Source: Klebsiella quasipneumoniae subsp. quasipneumoniae
GTDB lineage: Bacteria > Pseudomonadota > Gammaproteobacteria > Enterobacterales > Enterobacteriaceae
Direction: 5' to 3'
Length of the DNA: 64,000 nt
Assembly (NCBI RefSeq): GCF_020525925.1
Contig: NZ_CP084876.1
Location: 3,410,001 to 3,474,000, forward strand
In this document: positions 19,742-29,691 of the stretch, piece after piece
Numbering within the stretch: position 1 is the first letter of the stretch
How the letters are laid out: every line of letters begins with the position of its first letter
The notes under the pieces: model-generated
What the model saw: only the letters and a program-made list of their open reading frames with translations
What the model was told of the DNA's origin: nothing
Databases searched by the model: none
Made by a program: the position numbers and the translations under genes

Positions 19742-19765
19742 ATTCCCGGTGTGCAAACCGGGGGC
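19742..19765 (-). promoter_or_regulatory. pyrD leader hairpin and start-site switch
   Basis: Just before the pyrD Shine-Dalgarno sequence the minus strand reads CCCCCGGTTTGCACACCGGG, which can fold as CCGGT/ACCGG. A -10-like CATAAT/TAATAC lies a few bases upstream. In E. coli, high CTP favours starts at C and a longer transcript whose hairpin hides the ribosome site; low CTP favours later G starts that lack it. The same layout here implies the same pyrimidine control. Mechanism is by analogy. Confidence 0.75.
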
Positions 19766-19824
19766 GTATTATGTGCGATCTGTTGCGGAAAGGGAATTGA
19801 CCTGCGACAAAAAATCCCCCATCA

Positions 19825-19840
19825 GCGCAAACGATTACCT
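19825..19840 (-). promoter_or_regulatory. PurR-like operator upstream of pyrD
   Basis: GCGCAAACGATTACCT agrees at about 12 of the 15 defined positions with the PurR consensus ACGCAAACGTTTNCGT. It lies about 100 bases upstream of the pyrD start. E. coli pyrD is a PurR target. The site is imperfect. Confidence 0.55.
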
Positions 19841-19977
19841 CCCCGCGCGCCGTTATGCGCTTTTCGGCTATCTAACGGTGGATAAATCATTTAGGGAAAG
19901 AATGGCCCTCTGTCACACTCACTAGAAATGTTATCAATTATAGATAAATGCAAACATTTAGTTATAAGGAGAGAGAG

Positions 19978-20553
19978 ATGCGCGTCATTACGCTTGCGGG
20001 CAGCCCGCGTTACCCTTCCCGTTCCAGCGCCCTGCTGGAATACGCCAGAGAGACGCTCACCGCCGCCGATATCGAAGTCTGCCACTGGCATCTGCAGAAC
20101 TTTGCCCCGGAAGACCTCCTGTACGCTCGCTTTGACAACCCGGCGCTGCAGACGCTCAATGAGCAGCTGGCCGGGGCTGACGGACTGATCATCGCCACGC
20201 CGGTGTATAAAGCCTCGTTTTCCGGCGCCCTGAAAACGCTGCTCGACCTGCTTCCAGAGCGGGCGCTGGAGGGCAAAATCGTGCTGCCGCTGGCCACCGG
20301 CGGCACCATCGCCCACATGCTGGCGGTGGACTACGCCCTGAAGCCGGTGCTGAATGCCCTCAAGGCTCAGGAGATCCTCCATGGCGTCTTCGCTGACGAC
20401 AGCCAGGTGACCGATTACCAGCACAAGCCGCAGTTTACCCCGAACCTGCAGCGGCGCCTCGATGAAGCCCTGGAGACCTTCTGGCAGGCGCTGCATCGCC
20501 CCAGCAGCCGCGCCCCGTCGTTAACGTCTCTGCGTGGGGTGGAACATGCTTAA
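19978..20553 (+). CDS. ssuE: NADPH-dependent FMN reductase SsuE
   Basis: A 191-residue flavodoxin-fold reductase that supplies FMNH2 to the monooxygenase SsuD. It shows the phosphate loop [10 protein letters not shown] near residue 8 and [20 protein letters not shown], typical of the NADPH:FMN reductase family. I use ATG at 19978, preceded by AAGGAGAGAG and giving the E. coli length. It is the first gene of ssuEADCB, divergent from pyrD; in E. coli the promoter needs Cbl and is off when sulfate is plentiful. Its end overlaps ssuA by 8 bases. Confidence 0.97.
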   Translation: MRVITLAGSPRYPSRSSALLEYARETLTAADIEVCHWHLQNFAPEDLLYARFDNPALQTLNEQLAGADGLIIATPVYKASFSGALKTLLDLLPERALEGKIVLPLATGGTIAHMLAVDYALKPVLNALKAQEILHGVFADDSQVTDYQHKPQFTPNLQRRLDEALETFWQALHRPSSRAPSLTSLRGVEHA

Positions 20554-21508
20554 TCCTCTCCGCGCTCTGACCCTCGGCGGGCTGCTGCTGTTCTCCGCCC
20601 TGGGCCATGCCGCCCCGGCGGCGCCTGACGCCCTGCGCATCGGCTATCAGAAAGGCAGCGTCAGCATGGTGCTGGCGAAAAGCCATCAGCTGCTGGAGCA
20701 GCGCTACCCGCAAACCCATATTTCGTGGATTGAATTTCCGGCCGGTCCGCAGATGCTGGAGGCGCTGAACGTCGGCAGCATCGATATTGGCAGCACTGGC
20801 GACATTCCGCCTATCTTTGCGCAGGCGGCCGGCGCCGATCTGGTGTATATCGGTTCGGAACCGCCAAAGCCCAAAGCGGAAGTGATTCTGGTGGCGCAGG
20901 GCAGCCCGATTCATAACGTGGCTGAGCTAAAAGGGAAAAAGGTCGCTTTTCAGAAAGGCTCCAGCTCCCACAATCTGCTGCTGCGCGCCCTGCAGCTCGC
21001 AGGTTTGAAGTTTAGCGACATTCAGCCGGTCTATCTCGCCCCCGCCGATGCGCGCGCCGCCTTCCAGCAGGGCAATGTCGACGCCTGGGCGATCTGGGAT
21101 CCGTATTACTCCGCCGCGCTGCTGCAGGGAGGCGCCCGGGTGCTGACCGACGGAACCGACCTGAAACAGACGGGATCCTTCTATCTCGCTTCCCGCCCTT
21201 ACGCTGAACGCAATGGCGCCTTTATTGAGGGCGTACTCGATACCTTTACCCAGGCCGATGCCCTGACCCATAGCCAGCGTGCGCAAAGCATTACGCTGCT
21301 GGCAAAAACGATGGGATTACCGGAAGCGGTGATCGCCAGCTACCTGGACCATCGTCCCCCCACCTCGGTGACCCCGGTGAGCGCTGAAACCGCCGCTCGC
21401 CAGCAGCAGACGGCCGACCTGTTCTATGAGAACAAGCTGGTGCCGAAAAAAGTTGATATCCGGGCCCGCATCTGGCAGCCCGCCGCCGCACAAGGAGCGA
21501 AATCATGA
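20546..21508 (+). CDS. ssuA: Aliphatic sulfonate ABC transporter, binding protein SsuA
   Basis: A 320-residue periplasmic binding protein with an N-terminal signal peptide ([20 protein letters not shown], cleavage near AHA/AP). The mature part carries the NMT1/taurine-binding pattern [29 protein letters not shown] and [10 protein letters not shown]. It delivers alkanesulfonates to SsuBC. I chose ATG at 20546 rather than GTG at 20534; it overlaps ssuE by 8 bases and ends with an ATGA overlap with ssuD. Confidence 0.96.
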   Translation: MLNPLRALTLGGLLLFSALGHAAPAAPDALRIGYQKGSVSMVLAKSHQLLEQRYPQTHISWIEFPAGPQMLEALNVGSIDIGSTGDIPPIFAQAAGADLVYIGSEPPKPKAEVILVAQGSPIHNVAELKGKKVAFQKGSSSHNLLLRALQLAGLKFSDIQPVYLAPADARAAFQQGNVDAWAIWDPYYSAALLQGGARVLTDGTDLKQTGSFYLASRPYAERNGAFIEGVLDTFTQADALTHSQRAQSITLLAKTMGLPEAVIASYLDHRPPTSVTPVSAETAARQQQTADLFYENKLVPKKVDIRARIWQPAAAQGAKS

Positions 21509-22650
21509 GTCTGAATATGTTCTGGTTTTTACCGACCCATGGTGATGGTCGTTATCTGGGTACCGAAGAGGGAGCCCGTCCGGTCGATTACGGCTATCTG
21601 CAGCAAATCGCGCAGACGGCGGATCGGCTGGGATTCACCGGCGTACTGATCCCGACCGGGCGCTCATGTGAAGATGCCTGGCTGGTTGCGGCCTCGATGA
21701 TCCCGGTAACGCAGCGGCTGAAATTTCTTGTCGCCCTGAGGCCAAGCGTGGTGTCGCCGACGGTGGCCGCGCGCCAGGCGGCGACCCTGGACCGACTGTC
21801 GAACGGCCGGGCGCTGTTCAATCTGGTCACCGGCAGCGATCCCGCCGAGCTGGCAGGCGACGGTGTCTTCCTCGACCACACCGAGCGCTATGAGGCCTCG
21901 GCTGAATTTACCCATATCTGGCGCAAGCTGATGGAGGGGGAGACTGTCACCTTTAACGGCAAGCATCAGCGCGTTCGCGACGCCAAACTGCTGTTCCCGC
22001 CGCTCCAGCAGCCGCGTCCGCCGCTCTATTTCGGCGGATCGTCTGAGGTAGCGCAGGATCTGGCCGCTGAGCAGGTCGATCTCTATCTTACCTGGGGCGA
22101 ACCGCCAGCCCAGGTGGCAGAGAAGATAGCTCAGGTGCGGGAGAAAGCCGCCCGACACGGTCGCCGGGTGCGTTTTGGCATCCGCCTGCACGTGATTGTG
22201 CGGGAAACCAATGAGGAAGCCTGGCAGGCGGCGGACAGCCTTATCTCCCATCTGGATGATGAGACTATCGCCCGCGCCCAGGCGGCCTTCGCCAGAACCG
22301 ACTCCGTCGGCCAGCAGCGGATGGCGGCGCTGCACAACGGTCGACGCGATAAGCTGGAAATCAGCCCCAACCTGTGGGCTGGCGTCGGTTTGGCGCGCGG
22401 CGGCGCCGGAACCGCGTTGGTGGGCGATGCCGCTACCGTTGCCGAAAGGATCAATGAATACGCCGCGCTGGGTATCGATAGCTTTATCTTCTCCGGCTAT
22501 CCGCATCTGGAAGAGGCGTATCGGGTCGGCGAGCTGCTGTTCCCGCTGCTCGACGTCGCGGTGCCATCTGTTCCGCAGCCGCACAACCTGCGTCTGCAGG
22601 GGGAAGCCGTCGCCAACGAGTTTATCCCGCGTAAAGTGGCGCAGAGCTGA
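21505..22650 (+). CDS. ssuD: FMNH2-dependent alkanesulfonate monooxygenase SsuD
   Basis: A 381-residue TIM-barrel enzyme of the bacterial luciferase group. It uses FMNH2 from SsuE and O2 to cleave C1-C14 alkanesulfonates to aldehyde and sulfite for sulfur nutrition. The N-terminal [15 protein letters not shown], the Cys-containing TGRSCEDAW near residue 55 and [14 protein letters not shown] are characteristic. Length equals E. coli. The ATGA overlap with ssuA suggests coupled translation. Confidence 0.97.
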   Translation: MSLNMFWFLPTHGDGRYLGTEEGARPVDYGYLQQIAQTADRLGFTGVLIPTGRSCEDAWLVAASMIPVTQRLKFLVALRPSVVSPTVAARQAATLDRLSNGRALFNLVTGSDPAELAGDGVFLDHTERYEASAEFTHIWRKLMEGETVTFNGKHQRVRDAKLLFPPLQQPRPPLYFGGSSEVAQDLAAEQVDLYLTWGEPPAQVAEKIAQVREKAARHGRRVRFGIRLHVIVRETNEEAWQAADSLISHLDDETIARAQAAFARTDSVGQQRMAALHNGRRDKLEISPNLWAGVGLARGGAGTALVGDAATVAERINEYAALGIDSFIFSGYPHLEEAYRVGELLFPLLDVAVPSVPQPHNLRLQGEAVANEFIPRKVAQS

Positions 22651-22660
22651 GGAGGCACTG

Positions 22661-23452
22661 ATGGCAAAATCAACCCATCCCCTGTTATTACGCCTCGCCC
22701 CCTGGCTGCTGCCGGTGGGAACGGTCATTGTCTGGCAGCTGGCGTCGTCCGTCGGCTGGCTGTCGACGCGGGTGCTGCCCTCGCCGGAGGGCGTTTTGAA
22801 AGCGTTCTGGACGCTCTCGGCCAGCGGTGAGCTGTGGCAGCATCTGGCCATTAGCTCGTGGCGGGCGCTGGTCGGCTTCGCCATCGGCGGCTCCATTGGA
22901 CTGGTGCTCGGCCTGATCAGCGGTCTGTCACGCTGGGGCGAGCGCCTGCTGGACACGTCGATCCAGATGCTGCGCAATGTGCCGCACCTGGCGCTGATCC
23001 CACTGGTGATCTTGTGGTTCGGCATCGATGAGACCGCCAAGATCTTCCTCGTATCGCTGGGCACCCTGTTTCCGATCTATATCAATACCTGGCACGGGAT
23101 CCGCAATATCGACCGTGGGCTGGTGGAGATGGCGCGCAGCTATGGTTTATCCGGCTTTGCTCTTTTCCGTCACGTGATTTTACCCGGCGCCCTGCCCTCG
23201 ATTATGGTCGGCGTGCGTTTTGCACTCGGTCTGATGTGGCTGACGCTTATTGTCGCCGAAACCATCTCGGCGAACGCCGGTATCGGCTACCTGGCGATGA
23301 ATGCGCGTGAATTTCTGCAAACCGACGTGGTGGTGGTCGCCATCATTCTTTACGCCATTCTTGGCAAACTGGCCGACGTCAGCGCCCAGCTGCTGGAGCG
23401 GCTCTGGCTGCGCTGGAACCCGGCGTATCATCTTCAGGAGGCTAACGCATGA
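22661..23452 (+). CDS. ssuC: Aliphatic sulfonate ABC transporter permease SsuC
   Basis: A 263-residue inner membrane permease with about six spans and the EAA loop that contacts the ATPase ([21 protein letters not shown] near residues 150-175). I place the start at ATG 22661, preceded by GAGG 7 bases upstream; the same frame is open further upstream only inside ssuD. Length equals E. coli SsuC. It overlaps ssuB by 4 bases. Confidence 0.96.
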   Translation: MAKSTHPLLLRLAPWLLPVGTVIVWQLASSVGWLSTRVLPSPEGVLKAFWTLSASGELWQHLAISSWRALVGFAIGGSIGLVLGLISGLSRWGERLLDTSIQMLRNVPHLALIPLVILWFGIDETAKIFLVSLGTLFPIYINTWHGIRNIDRGLVEMARSYGLSGFALFRHVILPGALPSIMVGVRFALGLMWLTLIVAETISANAGIGYLAMNAREFLQTDVVVVAIILYAILGKLADVSAQLLERLWLRWNPAYHLQEANA

Positions 23453-24222
23453 ACACTGCCCGTCTGAACCCAGGTATCCCGCTGCTGCTGAACGGGGTGA
23501 CTAAACGCTATGGCGACAACACCATTCTTAACGAGCTGGATCTGCATATCCCCAGCGGCCAGTTTGTGGCGGTGGTGGGCCGCAGCGGCGGCGGCAAAAG
23601 CACCCTGCTGCGCCTGCTGGCGGGCCTGGAAAAGCCGAATGCCGGCGAGCTGCTGGCAGGCGCGACGCCGCTGGCGGCGATCCAGGACGACACCCGGATG
23701 ATGTTTCAGGATGCGCGCCTGCTGCCGTGGAAAACGGTGATTGATAACGTGGGGCTGGGGTTAAAAGGCGCCTGGCGCGACGCCGCCCTGCAGGCGTTGG
23801 CCAGCGTCGGACTCGAGAGCCGCGCGCAGGAGTGGCCGGCGGCGCTGTCGGGCGGGCAGAAGCAGCGCGTTGCGCTGGCCCGCGCGCTGATCCATCGCCC
23901 GCGCCTGCTGCTGCTGGACGAGCCGCTGGGGGCGCTGGACGCCCTCACCCGTCTGGAGATGCAGGAGCTGATCGTCTCCCTGTGGCAGGAGCATGGCTTT
24001 ACGGTCCTGCTGGTGACCCACGACGTCAGCGAAGCCGTGGCGATGGCCGACCGGGTGCTGTTGATTGAAGAGAAGAAGATCGGTCTCGATTTGAACGTGG
24101 ATATTCCGCGACCGCGGCGCACCGGTTCGGCGAAGCTGGCCGAGCTGGAGGCGGAGGTGCTGGATCGGGTGATGAAACGCGGCAAGAGCGAGAGCGCACC
24201 GCGTTTGTTTAGTCATGGCTAA
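23449..24222 (+). CDS. ssuB: Aliphatic sulfonate ABC transporter ATPase SsuB
   Basis: A 257-residue ABC ATPase that energises SsuC. It has Walker [10 protein letters not shown] near residue 44, signature [15 protein letters not shown] near residue 130, Walker [13 protein letters not shown] and the switch His in VTHDVSEA. It is the last gene of the ssu operon. No T-rich terminator follows; REP palindromes occupy the gap to convergent pepN and may serve to end or stabilise the mRNA. Confidence 0.96.
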   Translation: MNTARLNPGIPLLLNGVTKRYGDNTILNELDLHIPSGQFVAVVGRSGGGKSTLLRLLAGLEKPNAGELLAGATPLAAIQDDTRMMFQDARLLPWKTVIDNVGLGLKGAWRDAALQALASVGLESRAQEWPAALSGGQKQRVALARALIHRPRLLLLDEPLGALDALTRLEMQELIVSLWQEHGFTVLLVTHDVSEAVAMADRVLLIEEKKIGLDLNVDIPRPRRTGSAKLAELEAEVLDRVMKRGKSESAPRLFSHG

Positions 24223-24230
24223 CTAACGTC

Positions 24231-24307
24231 CCCGGCCCGCGCTTCGCTCGGCCGGGCTACCAAATCGCACAGCGCTGTAGCCCCGGTAAGCGAGAGCGCA
24301 ACCGGGG
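24231..24307. repeat. Pair of REP palindromes (BIME-like)
   Basis: Two palindromes lie in the ssuB-pepN gap: CCCGGCC (24231-24237) with GGCCGGG (24250-24256), and CCCCGGT (24281-24287) with ACCGGGG (24301-24307). They share GTAGCCC next to the stem in opposite orientation, so they form an inverted pair. This fits the enterobacterial REP/BIME family found at convergent gene ends. Family membership is by pattern only. Confidence 0.75.
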
Positions 24308-24319
24308 ATTTTGCCACCG

Positions 24320-26935
24320 TTACGCCAGCGCCTTACTGATTTTCTCGTACAGATCGCCTGAGAGATCCTTCAGCCCCTTCAGCTGCTCCAGCGCGGCGCG
24401 CATCAGCGCCTGGCGTTTCTCATCATAACGCTTCAGACGAATCAACGGCTCAATCAGTCGCGAGGCGACCTGCGGGTTGCGCTGGTTAAGCTCGGTCAGC
24501 ATCTCCACCAGGAACTGGTAGCCGCTACCGTCTTCAGCATGGAACGCCGCCGGGTTGCTGCTGGCGAAAGCGCCGATGAGCGACCGCACGCGGTTCGGGT
24601 TGCTCATGCTGAACGAACGATGGTTCAGCAGACCGCGTACCGTTTCGACCACATTGGCCGCCGGACTGGTGGACTGCAGGATAAACCACTTGTCCATCAC
24701 CAGGCCGTCCTGATGCCATTTGTCGTCATACTCCTGCATCAGCGCATCGCGGCACGGCAGCTCAGCGGCAACCGCCGCCGACAGCGCGGCCAGCGCGTCG
24801 GTCATGTTATCCGCCTGGTGATACTGCGCCGCCACCAGCTTATCGCCCAGCGTCGGCTCTGCGAACGCCAGATAGCGCAGGCAGGTATTGCGCAGGGCTC
24901 GCTTACCGATATCGGCGTGCTCCACCCGGTAGCTGTCGAGCTTATTGGCGTTATATACCGCGAGGAATTCGTCCGCCAGCTCGTTCGCCAGGGTGCGGGT
25001 GAGCGCCTCGCGCACGGTGGCGATGGCGATAGGATCGATAATGGCGAACATCTCGGCGATTTCGTTGGCCGACGGCAGGGTTAAGATCTCGGCGGCCAGC
25101 GCCGGGTCAATCTTCTCGTCGAGCAGAATCGCGCGGAAGGCGTCCGCCACGTGCACCGGCAGCGACAGCGGCTGTCCCTGCTGATGACGGTTGACGTTCA
25201 GCTTGATGTAGGTCGCCAGCAGACTCTGCGCCGCATCCCAGCGCGAGAAATCATTCCGCGCATGGCGCATCAGGAAGGTCAGCTGCTGATCGCTCCACTT
25301 GTATTCCAGTTTCACCGGTGCTGAAAACTCGCACAGCAGGGCCGGGACCGGCTGGAAATAGACATTATCAAAGACGAAGGTCTGCTCAGCCTGAGTCACA
25401 TTAAGCACCGGGTGCAGCGGATGACCGCCCTTCTGCAGGGGGATCACCTTACCTTCGTTATCGTACAGCTCGATGGCAAACGGAATATGCAGCGGCTGTT
25501 TCTCAGCCTGCTCGGCGGTCGGCGGCGTGCGCTGGCTGATGGTCAGCGTATACTGCTCGGTTTCCGGGTTATAGTCGTCGTGGACGGTGACAATCGGCGT
25601 ACCGGACTGGCTGTACCAGCGGCGGAAGTGCGACAGGTCGACGTTAGAAGCATCTTCCATCGCCTGGACGAAATCGTCGCAGGTGGCGGCGCTGCCGTCA
25701 TGACGTTCGAAATATAGCTGCATCCCTTTCTGGAAGTTTTCTTCACCCAGCAGCGTGTGCAGCATGCGGATCACTTCGGCACCCTTTTCATAGACCGTCA
25801 GGGTATAGAAGTTATTCATCTCGATAACCATATCCGGGCGGATCGGGTGCGCCATCGGGCTGGCGTCTTCGGCAAACTGCAGCCCGCGCATGGTGCGCAC
25901 GTTGTTAATGCGGTTCACCGCCCGCGAGCCGAGGTCGGAACTGAACTCCTGATCGCGGAACACGGTCAGCCCCTCTTTCAGGCTGAGCTGGAACCAGTCG
26001 CGACAGGTGACGCGGTTGCCGGTCCAGTTATGGAAATACTCATGGCCAATCACCCGCTCGATATCGAGGTAGTCTTTATCGGTGGCAGTGTCGGTGCGGG
26101 CCAGGACATATTTGGAGTTAAAGACGTTCAGCCCTTTGTTTTCCATCGCTCCCATATTGAAGAAGTCGACGGCGACAATCATATAGATGTCGAGGTCGTA
26201 CTCGAGGCCAAAGCGCTCCTCATCCCATTTCATGGAGTTTTTCAGCGAGGTCATCGCCCACGGCGCGCGGTCGAGGTTACCGCGATCGACGTACAATTCC
26301 AGCGCCACTTCACGCCCGGAGCGGGTGGTAAAAGTGTCGCGCAGGACGTCGAAATCACCGGCCACCAGCGCAAACAGGTAGCACGGCTTCGGGAAGGGAT
26401 CCTGCCACTGTACCCAGTGACGACCGTTCTCCAGTTCCCCTTCCGCCATCCGGTTGCCGTTGGAGAGCAGGAACGGATATTTGGCTTTATCGGCGATAAT
26501 TTTGGTGGTAAAGCGCGCCAGCACATCCGGACGGTCCAGGTACCAGGTGATATGGCGGAAACCTTCCGCTTCACACTGGGTGCACAGCGCTTCGCCTGAC
26601 TGATACAGACCTTCCAGCGCGGTGTTCGCCGCCGGGCTGATCTCATTGACGATGGTCAGGGTGAAATGCTCCGGCAAGCCGCCGATCACCAGCTGATTGT
26701 TTTCTTCTTTATAGTCGCTCCACGGCTGGCCGTTCACTTGCAGAGCAATCAGGGTCAGATCTTCGCCGTCCAGGCGCAATGGCACATCAGACGCAGCCGC
26801 ATGGCGGGAGACCTTGCTCTCGGCCGTAACAACGGTTTTTGCGGCATCCAGGTCAAAGGTCAAATCGATATCGCTAATCAGATACTCCGGCGCACGATAG
26901 TCGTGGCGGTATTTGGCTTGGGGCTGTTGTGTCAT
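24320..26935 (-). CDS. pepN: Aminopeptidase N
   Basis: An 871-residue M1 zinc aminopeptidase, the main broad-specificity aminopeptidase of the cytoplasm. It has the substrate motif GAMEN near residue 262 and the zinc site HEYFH...E (about residues 297-320, VIGHEYFHNWTGNRV then SLKEGLTVF). Length is within one residue of E. coli. It converges on ssuB and diverges from pncB. The ATG at 26935 follows GGTTTTTT without a strong ribosome site. Confidence 0.97.
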   Translation of the reverse strand: MTQQPQAKYRHDYRAPEYLISDIDLTFDLDAAKTVVTAESKVSRHAAASDVPLRLDGEDLTLIALQVNGQPWSDYKEENNQLVIGGLPEHFTLTIVNEISPAANTALEGLYQSGEALCTQCEAEGFRHITWYLDRPDVLARFTTKIIADKAKYPFLLSNGNRMAEGELENGRHWVQWQDPFPKPCYLFALVAGDFDVLRDTFTTRSGREVALELYVDRGNLDRAPWAMTSLKNSMKWDEERFGLEYDLDIYMIVAVDFFNMGAMENKGLNVFNSKYVLARTDTATDKDYLDIERVIGHEYFHNWTGNRVTCRDWFQLSLKEGLTVFRDQEFSSDLGSRAVNRINNVRTMRGLQFAEDASPMAHPIRPDMVIEMNNFYTLTVYEKGAEVIRMLHTLLGEENFQKGMQLYFERHDGSAATCDDFVQAMEDASNVDLSHFRRWYSQSGTPIVTVHDDYNPETEQYTLTISQRTPPTAEQAEKQPLHIPFAIELYDNEGKVIPLQKGGHPLHPVLNVTQAEQTFVFDNVYFQPVPALLCEFSAPVKLEYKWSDQQLTFLMRHARNDFSRWDAAQSLLATYIKLNVNRHQQGQPLSLPVHVADAFRAILLDEKIDPALAAEILTLPSANEIAEMFAIIDPIAIATVREALTRTLANELADEFLAVYNANKLDSYRVEHADIGKRALRNTCLRYLAFAEPTLGDKLVAAQYHQADNMTDALAALSAAVAAELPCRDALMQEYDDKWHQDGLVMDKWFILQSTSPAANVVETVRGLLNHRSFSMSNPNRVRSLIGAFASSNPAAFHAEDGSGYQFLVEMLTELNQRNPQVASRLIEPLIRLKRYDEKRQALMRAALEQLKGLKDLSGDLYEKISKALA

Positions 26936-27261
26936 AAAAAACCTTTAGCATCTTCGGTAAAGTGTCGTCCCAGTCTATTCCTGTTGTGTCAATCGCGCTA
27001 TGCAGAATCTTCATCTTTTCAACGTGAAACACGAAAATCGCTACATTTTGTTAACACTCGTGGCACGAATTGCCCTCGACCCGACGCAAAGCTTGTGGTG
27101 TGATCCATGTTCAATATATTAAACTAGGCCTCGCAAATGACCGTCAGCGTCGCCATCGCTCGCCATCGCGGGACAGAGCCGGGTAATAAAGGTATACTCC
27201 GCCTCCTTTTTCCGCGTTGGTTTCGATGGAACGCTCCAGTGAGAGGATGCTACTGCGCACC
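26936..27261. promoter_or_regulatory. pepN-pncB divergent intergenic region
   Basis: This 326-base region must hold both promoters. For pncB I see two candidates: TTGTGG (27093-27098) with TATATT (27115-27120), spacer 16, overlapped by a NadR box; and GGGACA (27170-27175) with TATACT (27193-27198), spacer 17. The nearer one is closer to the start codon. No gene or strong hairpin was recognised. Confidence 0.55.
27108..27125 (+). promoter_or_regulatory. NadR box of pncB
   Basis: TGTTCA-ATATAT-TAAACT differs at two positions from TGTTTA-N6-TAAACA, the operator of the NAD-responsive repressor NadR. It covers a -10-like TATATT, which suits repression of this NAD-salvage gene when NAD is plentiful. 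Confidence 0.75.
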
Positions 27262-28464
27262 ATGACACAATTCACTTCTCCTGTACTGCATTCGCTGCTT
27301 GATACGGATGCCTACAAGCTGCACATGCAGCAGGCTGTCTTCCACCGCTACGGCGATGTACATGTGGCGGCGGAGTTTCGCTGCCGTGGAGACGACCTGC
27401 TCGGCATTTATGCCGACGCGATCCGCGAGCAGGTGGAGTCCATGCGCGACCTGAGGCTGCGGGATGATGAATATCGCTGGCTGTCCACCCTTCCCTTTTT
27501 TCGCCAGGATTACCTCGACTGGCTGCGCGATTTTCGCTATGACCCGCGCCAGGTCACGGTCGCCAATGACAACGGCAAGCTGAACATTCGCCTCACCGGC
27601 CCGTGGCGGGAAGCCATCATGTGGGAAGTCCCCCTGCTGGCGGTGATAAGCGAGCTGGTCCATCGCTACCGTTCACCCGAGATGGGCGTTGAACAAGCGC
27701 TAAACGCGCTGGAGCATAAGCTAGGCGACTTCGCCACCATGACCGCTGACCTCGATATGAGCGCCTTCCGCCTGATGGATTTCGGCACCCGCCGTCGTTT
27801 TTCACGCGATGTACAGGAAGCCATTGTGCAACGCCTGCAGCAGGAGCCTTGGTTTGTCGGCACCAGCAACTACGATCTGGCGCGCCGTCTGAACTTAACC
27901 CCGATGGGCACCCAGGCCCATGAGTGGTTCCAGGCCCACCAGCAGATCAGCCCGAACCTGGCCAGCAGCCAGCGGGCGGCCCTCGCCGCCTGGCTGGAAG
28001 AGTATCCTGACCAGCTGGGCATCGCGCTGACCGACTGCATCACCATGGATGCGTTCCTGCGCGATTTCGGTCCGGAGTTCGCCACCCGCTATCAGGGTTT
28101 GCGCCACGACTCCGGCGACCCGGTGGAATGGGGTGAAAAAGCCATCGCCCATTACCAGAAGCTGGGCATCGATCCGCTGAGCAAAGTGCTGGTCTTCTCC
28201 GATAATCTCGACCTGGCGAAAGCCGTCGACCTGTATCGCCACTTCGCCTCGCGGGTGAAGCTGAGCTTTGGTATTGGTACCCGTTTAACCTGCGATCTGC
28301 CGCAGGTTAAACCGCTCAATATCGTGATTAAGCTGGTGGAATGTAACGGCAAACCGGTGGCGAAACTCTCCGACAGCCCGGGGAAAACCATCTGCCACGA
28401 TAAGGCCTTCGTCCGTGCCCTGCGCGAGGCGTTTGACCTGCCGCCGATTAAAAAGGCAAGCTAA
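27262..28464 (+). CDS. pncB: Nicotinate phosphoribosyltransferase
   Basis: A 400-residue enzyme joining nicotinate and PRPP to nicotinate mononucleotide in the Preiss-Handler NAD salvage route. Hallmarks are [19 protein letters not shown] at the N-terminus, the regulatory His in GLRHDSGDP and the phosphate-binding [10 protein letters not shown] near the C-terminus. I use ATG at 27262, giving the E. coli length; an in-frame 15-codon extension to 27217 has no support. In E. coli asnS is the next gene, whereas here a five-gene cluster intervenes. Confidence 0.97.
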   Translation: MTQFTSPVLHSLLDTDAYKLHMQQAVFHRYGDVHVAAEFRCRGDDLLGIYADAIREQVESMRDLRLRDDEYRWLSTLPFFRQDYLDWLRDFRYDPRQVTVANDNGKLNIRLTGPWREAIMWEVPLLAVISELVHRYRSPEMGVEQALNALEHKLGDFATMTADLDMSAFRLMDFGTRRRFSRDVQEAIVQRLQQEPWFVGTSNYDLARRLNLTPMGTQAHEWFQAHQQISPNLASSQRAALAAWLEEYPDQLGIALTDCITMDAFLRDFGPEFATRYQGLRHDSGDPVEWGEKAIAHYQKLGIDPLSKVLVFSDNLDLAKAVDLYRHFASRVKLSFGIGTRLTCDLPQVKPLNIVIKLVECNGKPVAKLSDSPGKTICHDKAFVRALREAFDLPPIKKAS

Positions 28465-28499
28465 AAAACATGGCCCGACGGCATTCTGCTATCGGGCCA
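28463..28499 (-). terminator. Terminator of the diaminopropionate operon
   Basis: Perfect 8-bp arms TGGCCCGA (28471-28478) and TCGGGCCA (28492-28499) with a 13-base loop. On the minus strand the stem is followed by TGTTTTTTAG, a proper intrinsic terminator for the M20D gene ending at 28507. On the plus strand no T run follows, though the stem could still protect the pncB mRNA end. Confidence 0.88.
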
Positions 28500-28506
28500 A
28501 TCAATA

Positions 28507-29673
28507 TCACTCCTGCGGCAGACGGGTTCTGACGACCTCGGCAAAATACTCCGCGCCAGTTAGCAATATCTCATCATTAAAGTCGTAGCAGGCATTATGC
28601 AACGGTGTATTGCCCTGAGCATCTGAACCATCGCCGTTGCCTAAAAAGATGAAACAGCCGGGGATTTTTTGCAGAAAAGCGCCAAAATCCTCCGAAATCA
28701 TCATCTGTGCGACGTTGCCGTCCACCTTCTCAGCCCCTACCACGTTAATCGCAGCGGTGACCGCCACATCAACGCATTTCTGCCAGTTCACCGTTGGCGC
28801 AAATTCATGGGTATAGCTGAACTGGCACCTAGCACCGTGCATCGCGCAAATTGCTTCGCTAATGGTACGCATTCGTTCTTCGAGCAGCATCTGCACCTCC
28901 GGTACAAAGCTGCGCGTATCCCCTTTGATTTCAACATGCGTCGGAATCGCATTGCGGATGCCATCGGTGTGCAGTTCAGTACAGGAAATGACCGCTGGCA
29001 CGTTCGGATCAACATTTCGCGAAACAATTGTCTGCAAAGCCAGGATGATTTCCGCCGCAATTACCAGCGGATCTTTCGCCATATGCGGCCGCGCCGCATG
29101 CGCTCCCTGCCCTTGAATACGAATAATAAAGTTATCTTCACTGGCCATAATGCCACCGACTCGCGTGGCGATAGTCCCGGCTTTCATACCCGGCATATTA
29201 TGCAGACCGTAGATTTCCTCAATGCCAAAGCGTTCAATAACGCCATCGTCCATCATCGCTCTGGCGCCATAGCCAGGCTCCTCAGCAGGCTGAAAAACAA
29301 AGATGACCGTGCCGTTAAAATTCTGCCGCTGCAATAGCAACTGCGCCGCGCCCAATGCAATGCAGGTATGACCATCATGCCCGCAGCCGTGCATCCGATC
29401 GGCGGTCATGGAGCGGTAAGACCGGTCTCCCTGTTCGGTCAATTGAATGGCATCAATATCGGCACGAATAGCGATAACGCCCTTGCCGTCGCCGCATTTC
29501 AATCTCCCCACTACCCCGGTTTTGCCAATATCGCGGTGTACCTCAATGCCCATGGCCTCGAGCTTTTCGGCAATAAACCGTGAAGTATTCTGCTCTTCGA
29601 AGGCGCTTTCCGGATGGGCATGCAAATAGTGACGCCAGGCGATAAGCTGCTGCTTTAACTGTTGCTGATTCAT
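28507..29673 (-). CDS. M20D-family amidohydrolase (aminoacylase/hippurate hydrolase type)
   Basis: A 388-residue cytoplasmic metallohydrolase. Metal ligands are visible in HGCGHDGH (residues 95-102), the Glu pair in QPAEEPG (about 131-132), LHNMP (about 159) and PLHNACYDF (about 360). The dimerisation lid starts near GQGAHAARPHMAKDP. M20D members cleave N-acyl groups from amino acids (acetyl, benzoyl, indole-acetyl) or act on aminobenzoyl-glutamate, so acyl-amino-acid hydrolysis is likely but the substrate is unknown. GGAG precedes the ATG, 18 bases after the M20 gene upstream. It is the last gene of the operon, before a terminator. Confidence 0.85.
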   Translation of the reverse strand: MNQQQLKQQLIAWRHYLHAHPESAFEEQNTSRFIAEKLEAMGIEVHRDIGKTGVVGRLKCGDGKGVIAIRADIDAIQLTEQGDRSYRSMTADRMHGCGHDGHTCIALGAAQLLLQRQNFNGTVIFVFQPAEEPGYGARAMMDDGVIERFGIEEIYGLHNMPGMKAGTIATRVGGIMASEDNFIIRIQGQGAHAARPHMAKDPLVIAAEIILALQTIVSRNVDPNVPAVISCTELHTDGIRNAIPTHVEIKGDTRSFVPEVQMLLEERMRTISEAICAMHGARCQFSYTHEFAPTVNWQKCVDVAVTAAINVVGAEKVDGNVAQMMISEDFGAFLQKIPGCFIFLGNGDGSDAQGNTPLHNACYDFNDEILLTGAEYFAEVVRTRLPQE

Positions 29674-29691
29674 TCTCTGCTCCTGTAAACA

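Noticed and set aside
19655..19925. Short plus-strand frames across the pyrD start
   Set aside because: They run through the pyrD leader and PurR-like site with no support as genes.
22196..22660. N-terminal extension of the ssuC frame
   Set aside because: It lies inside ssuD in another register; the ATG at 22661 has a good ribosome site and gives the family length.
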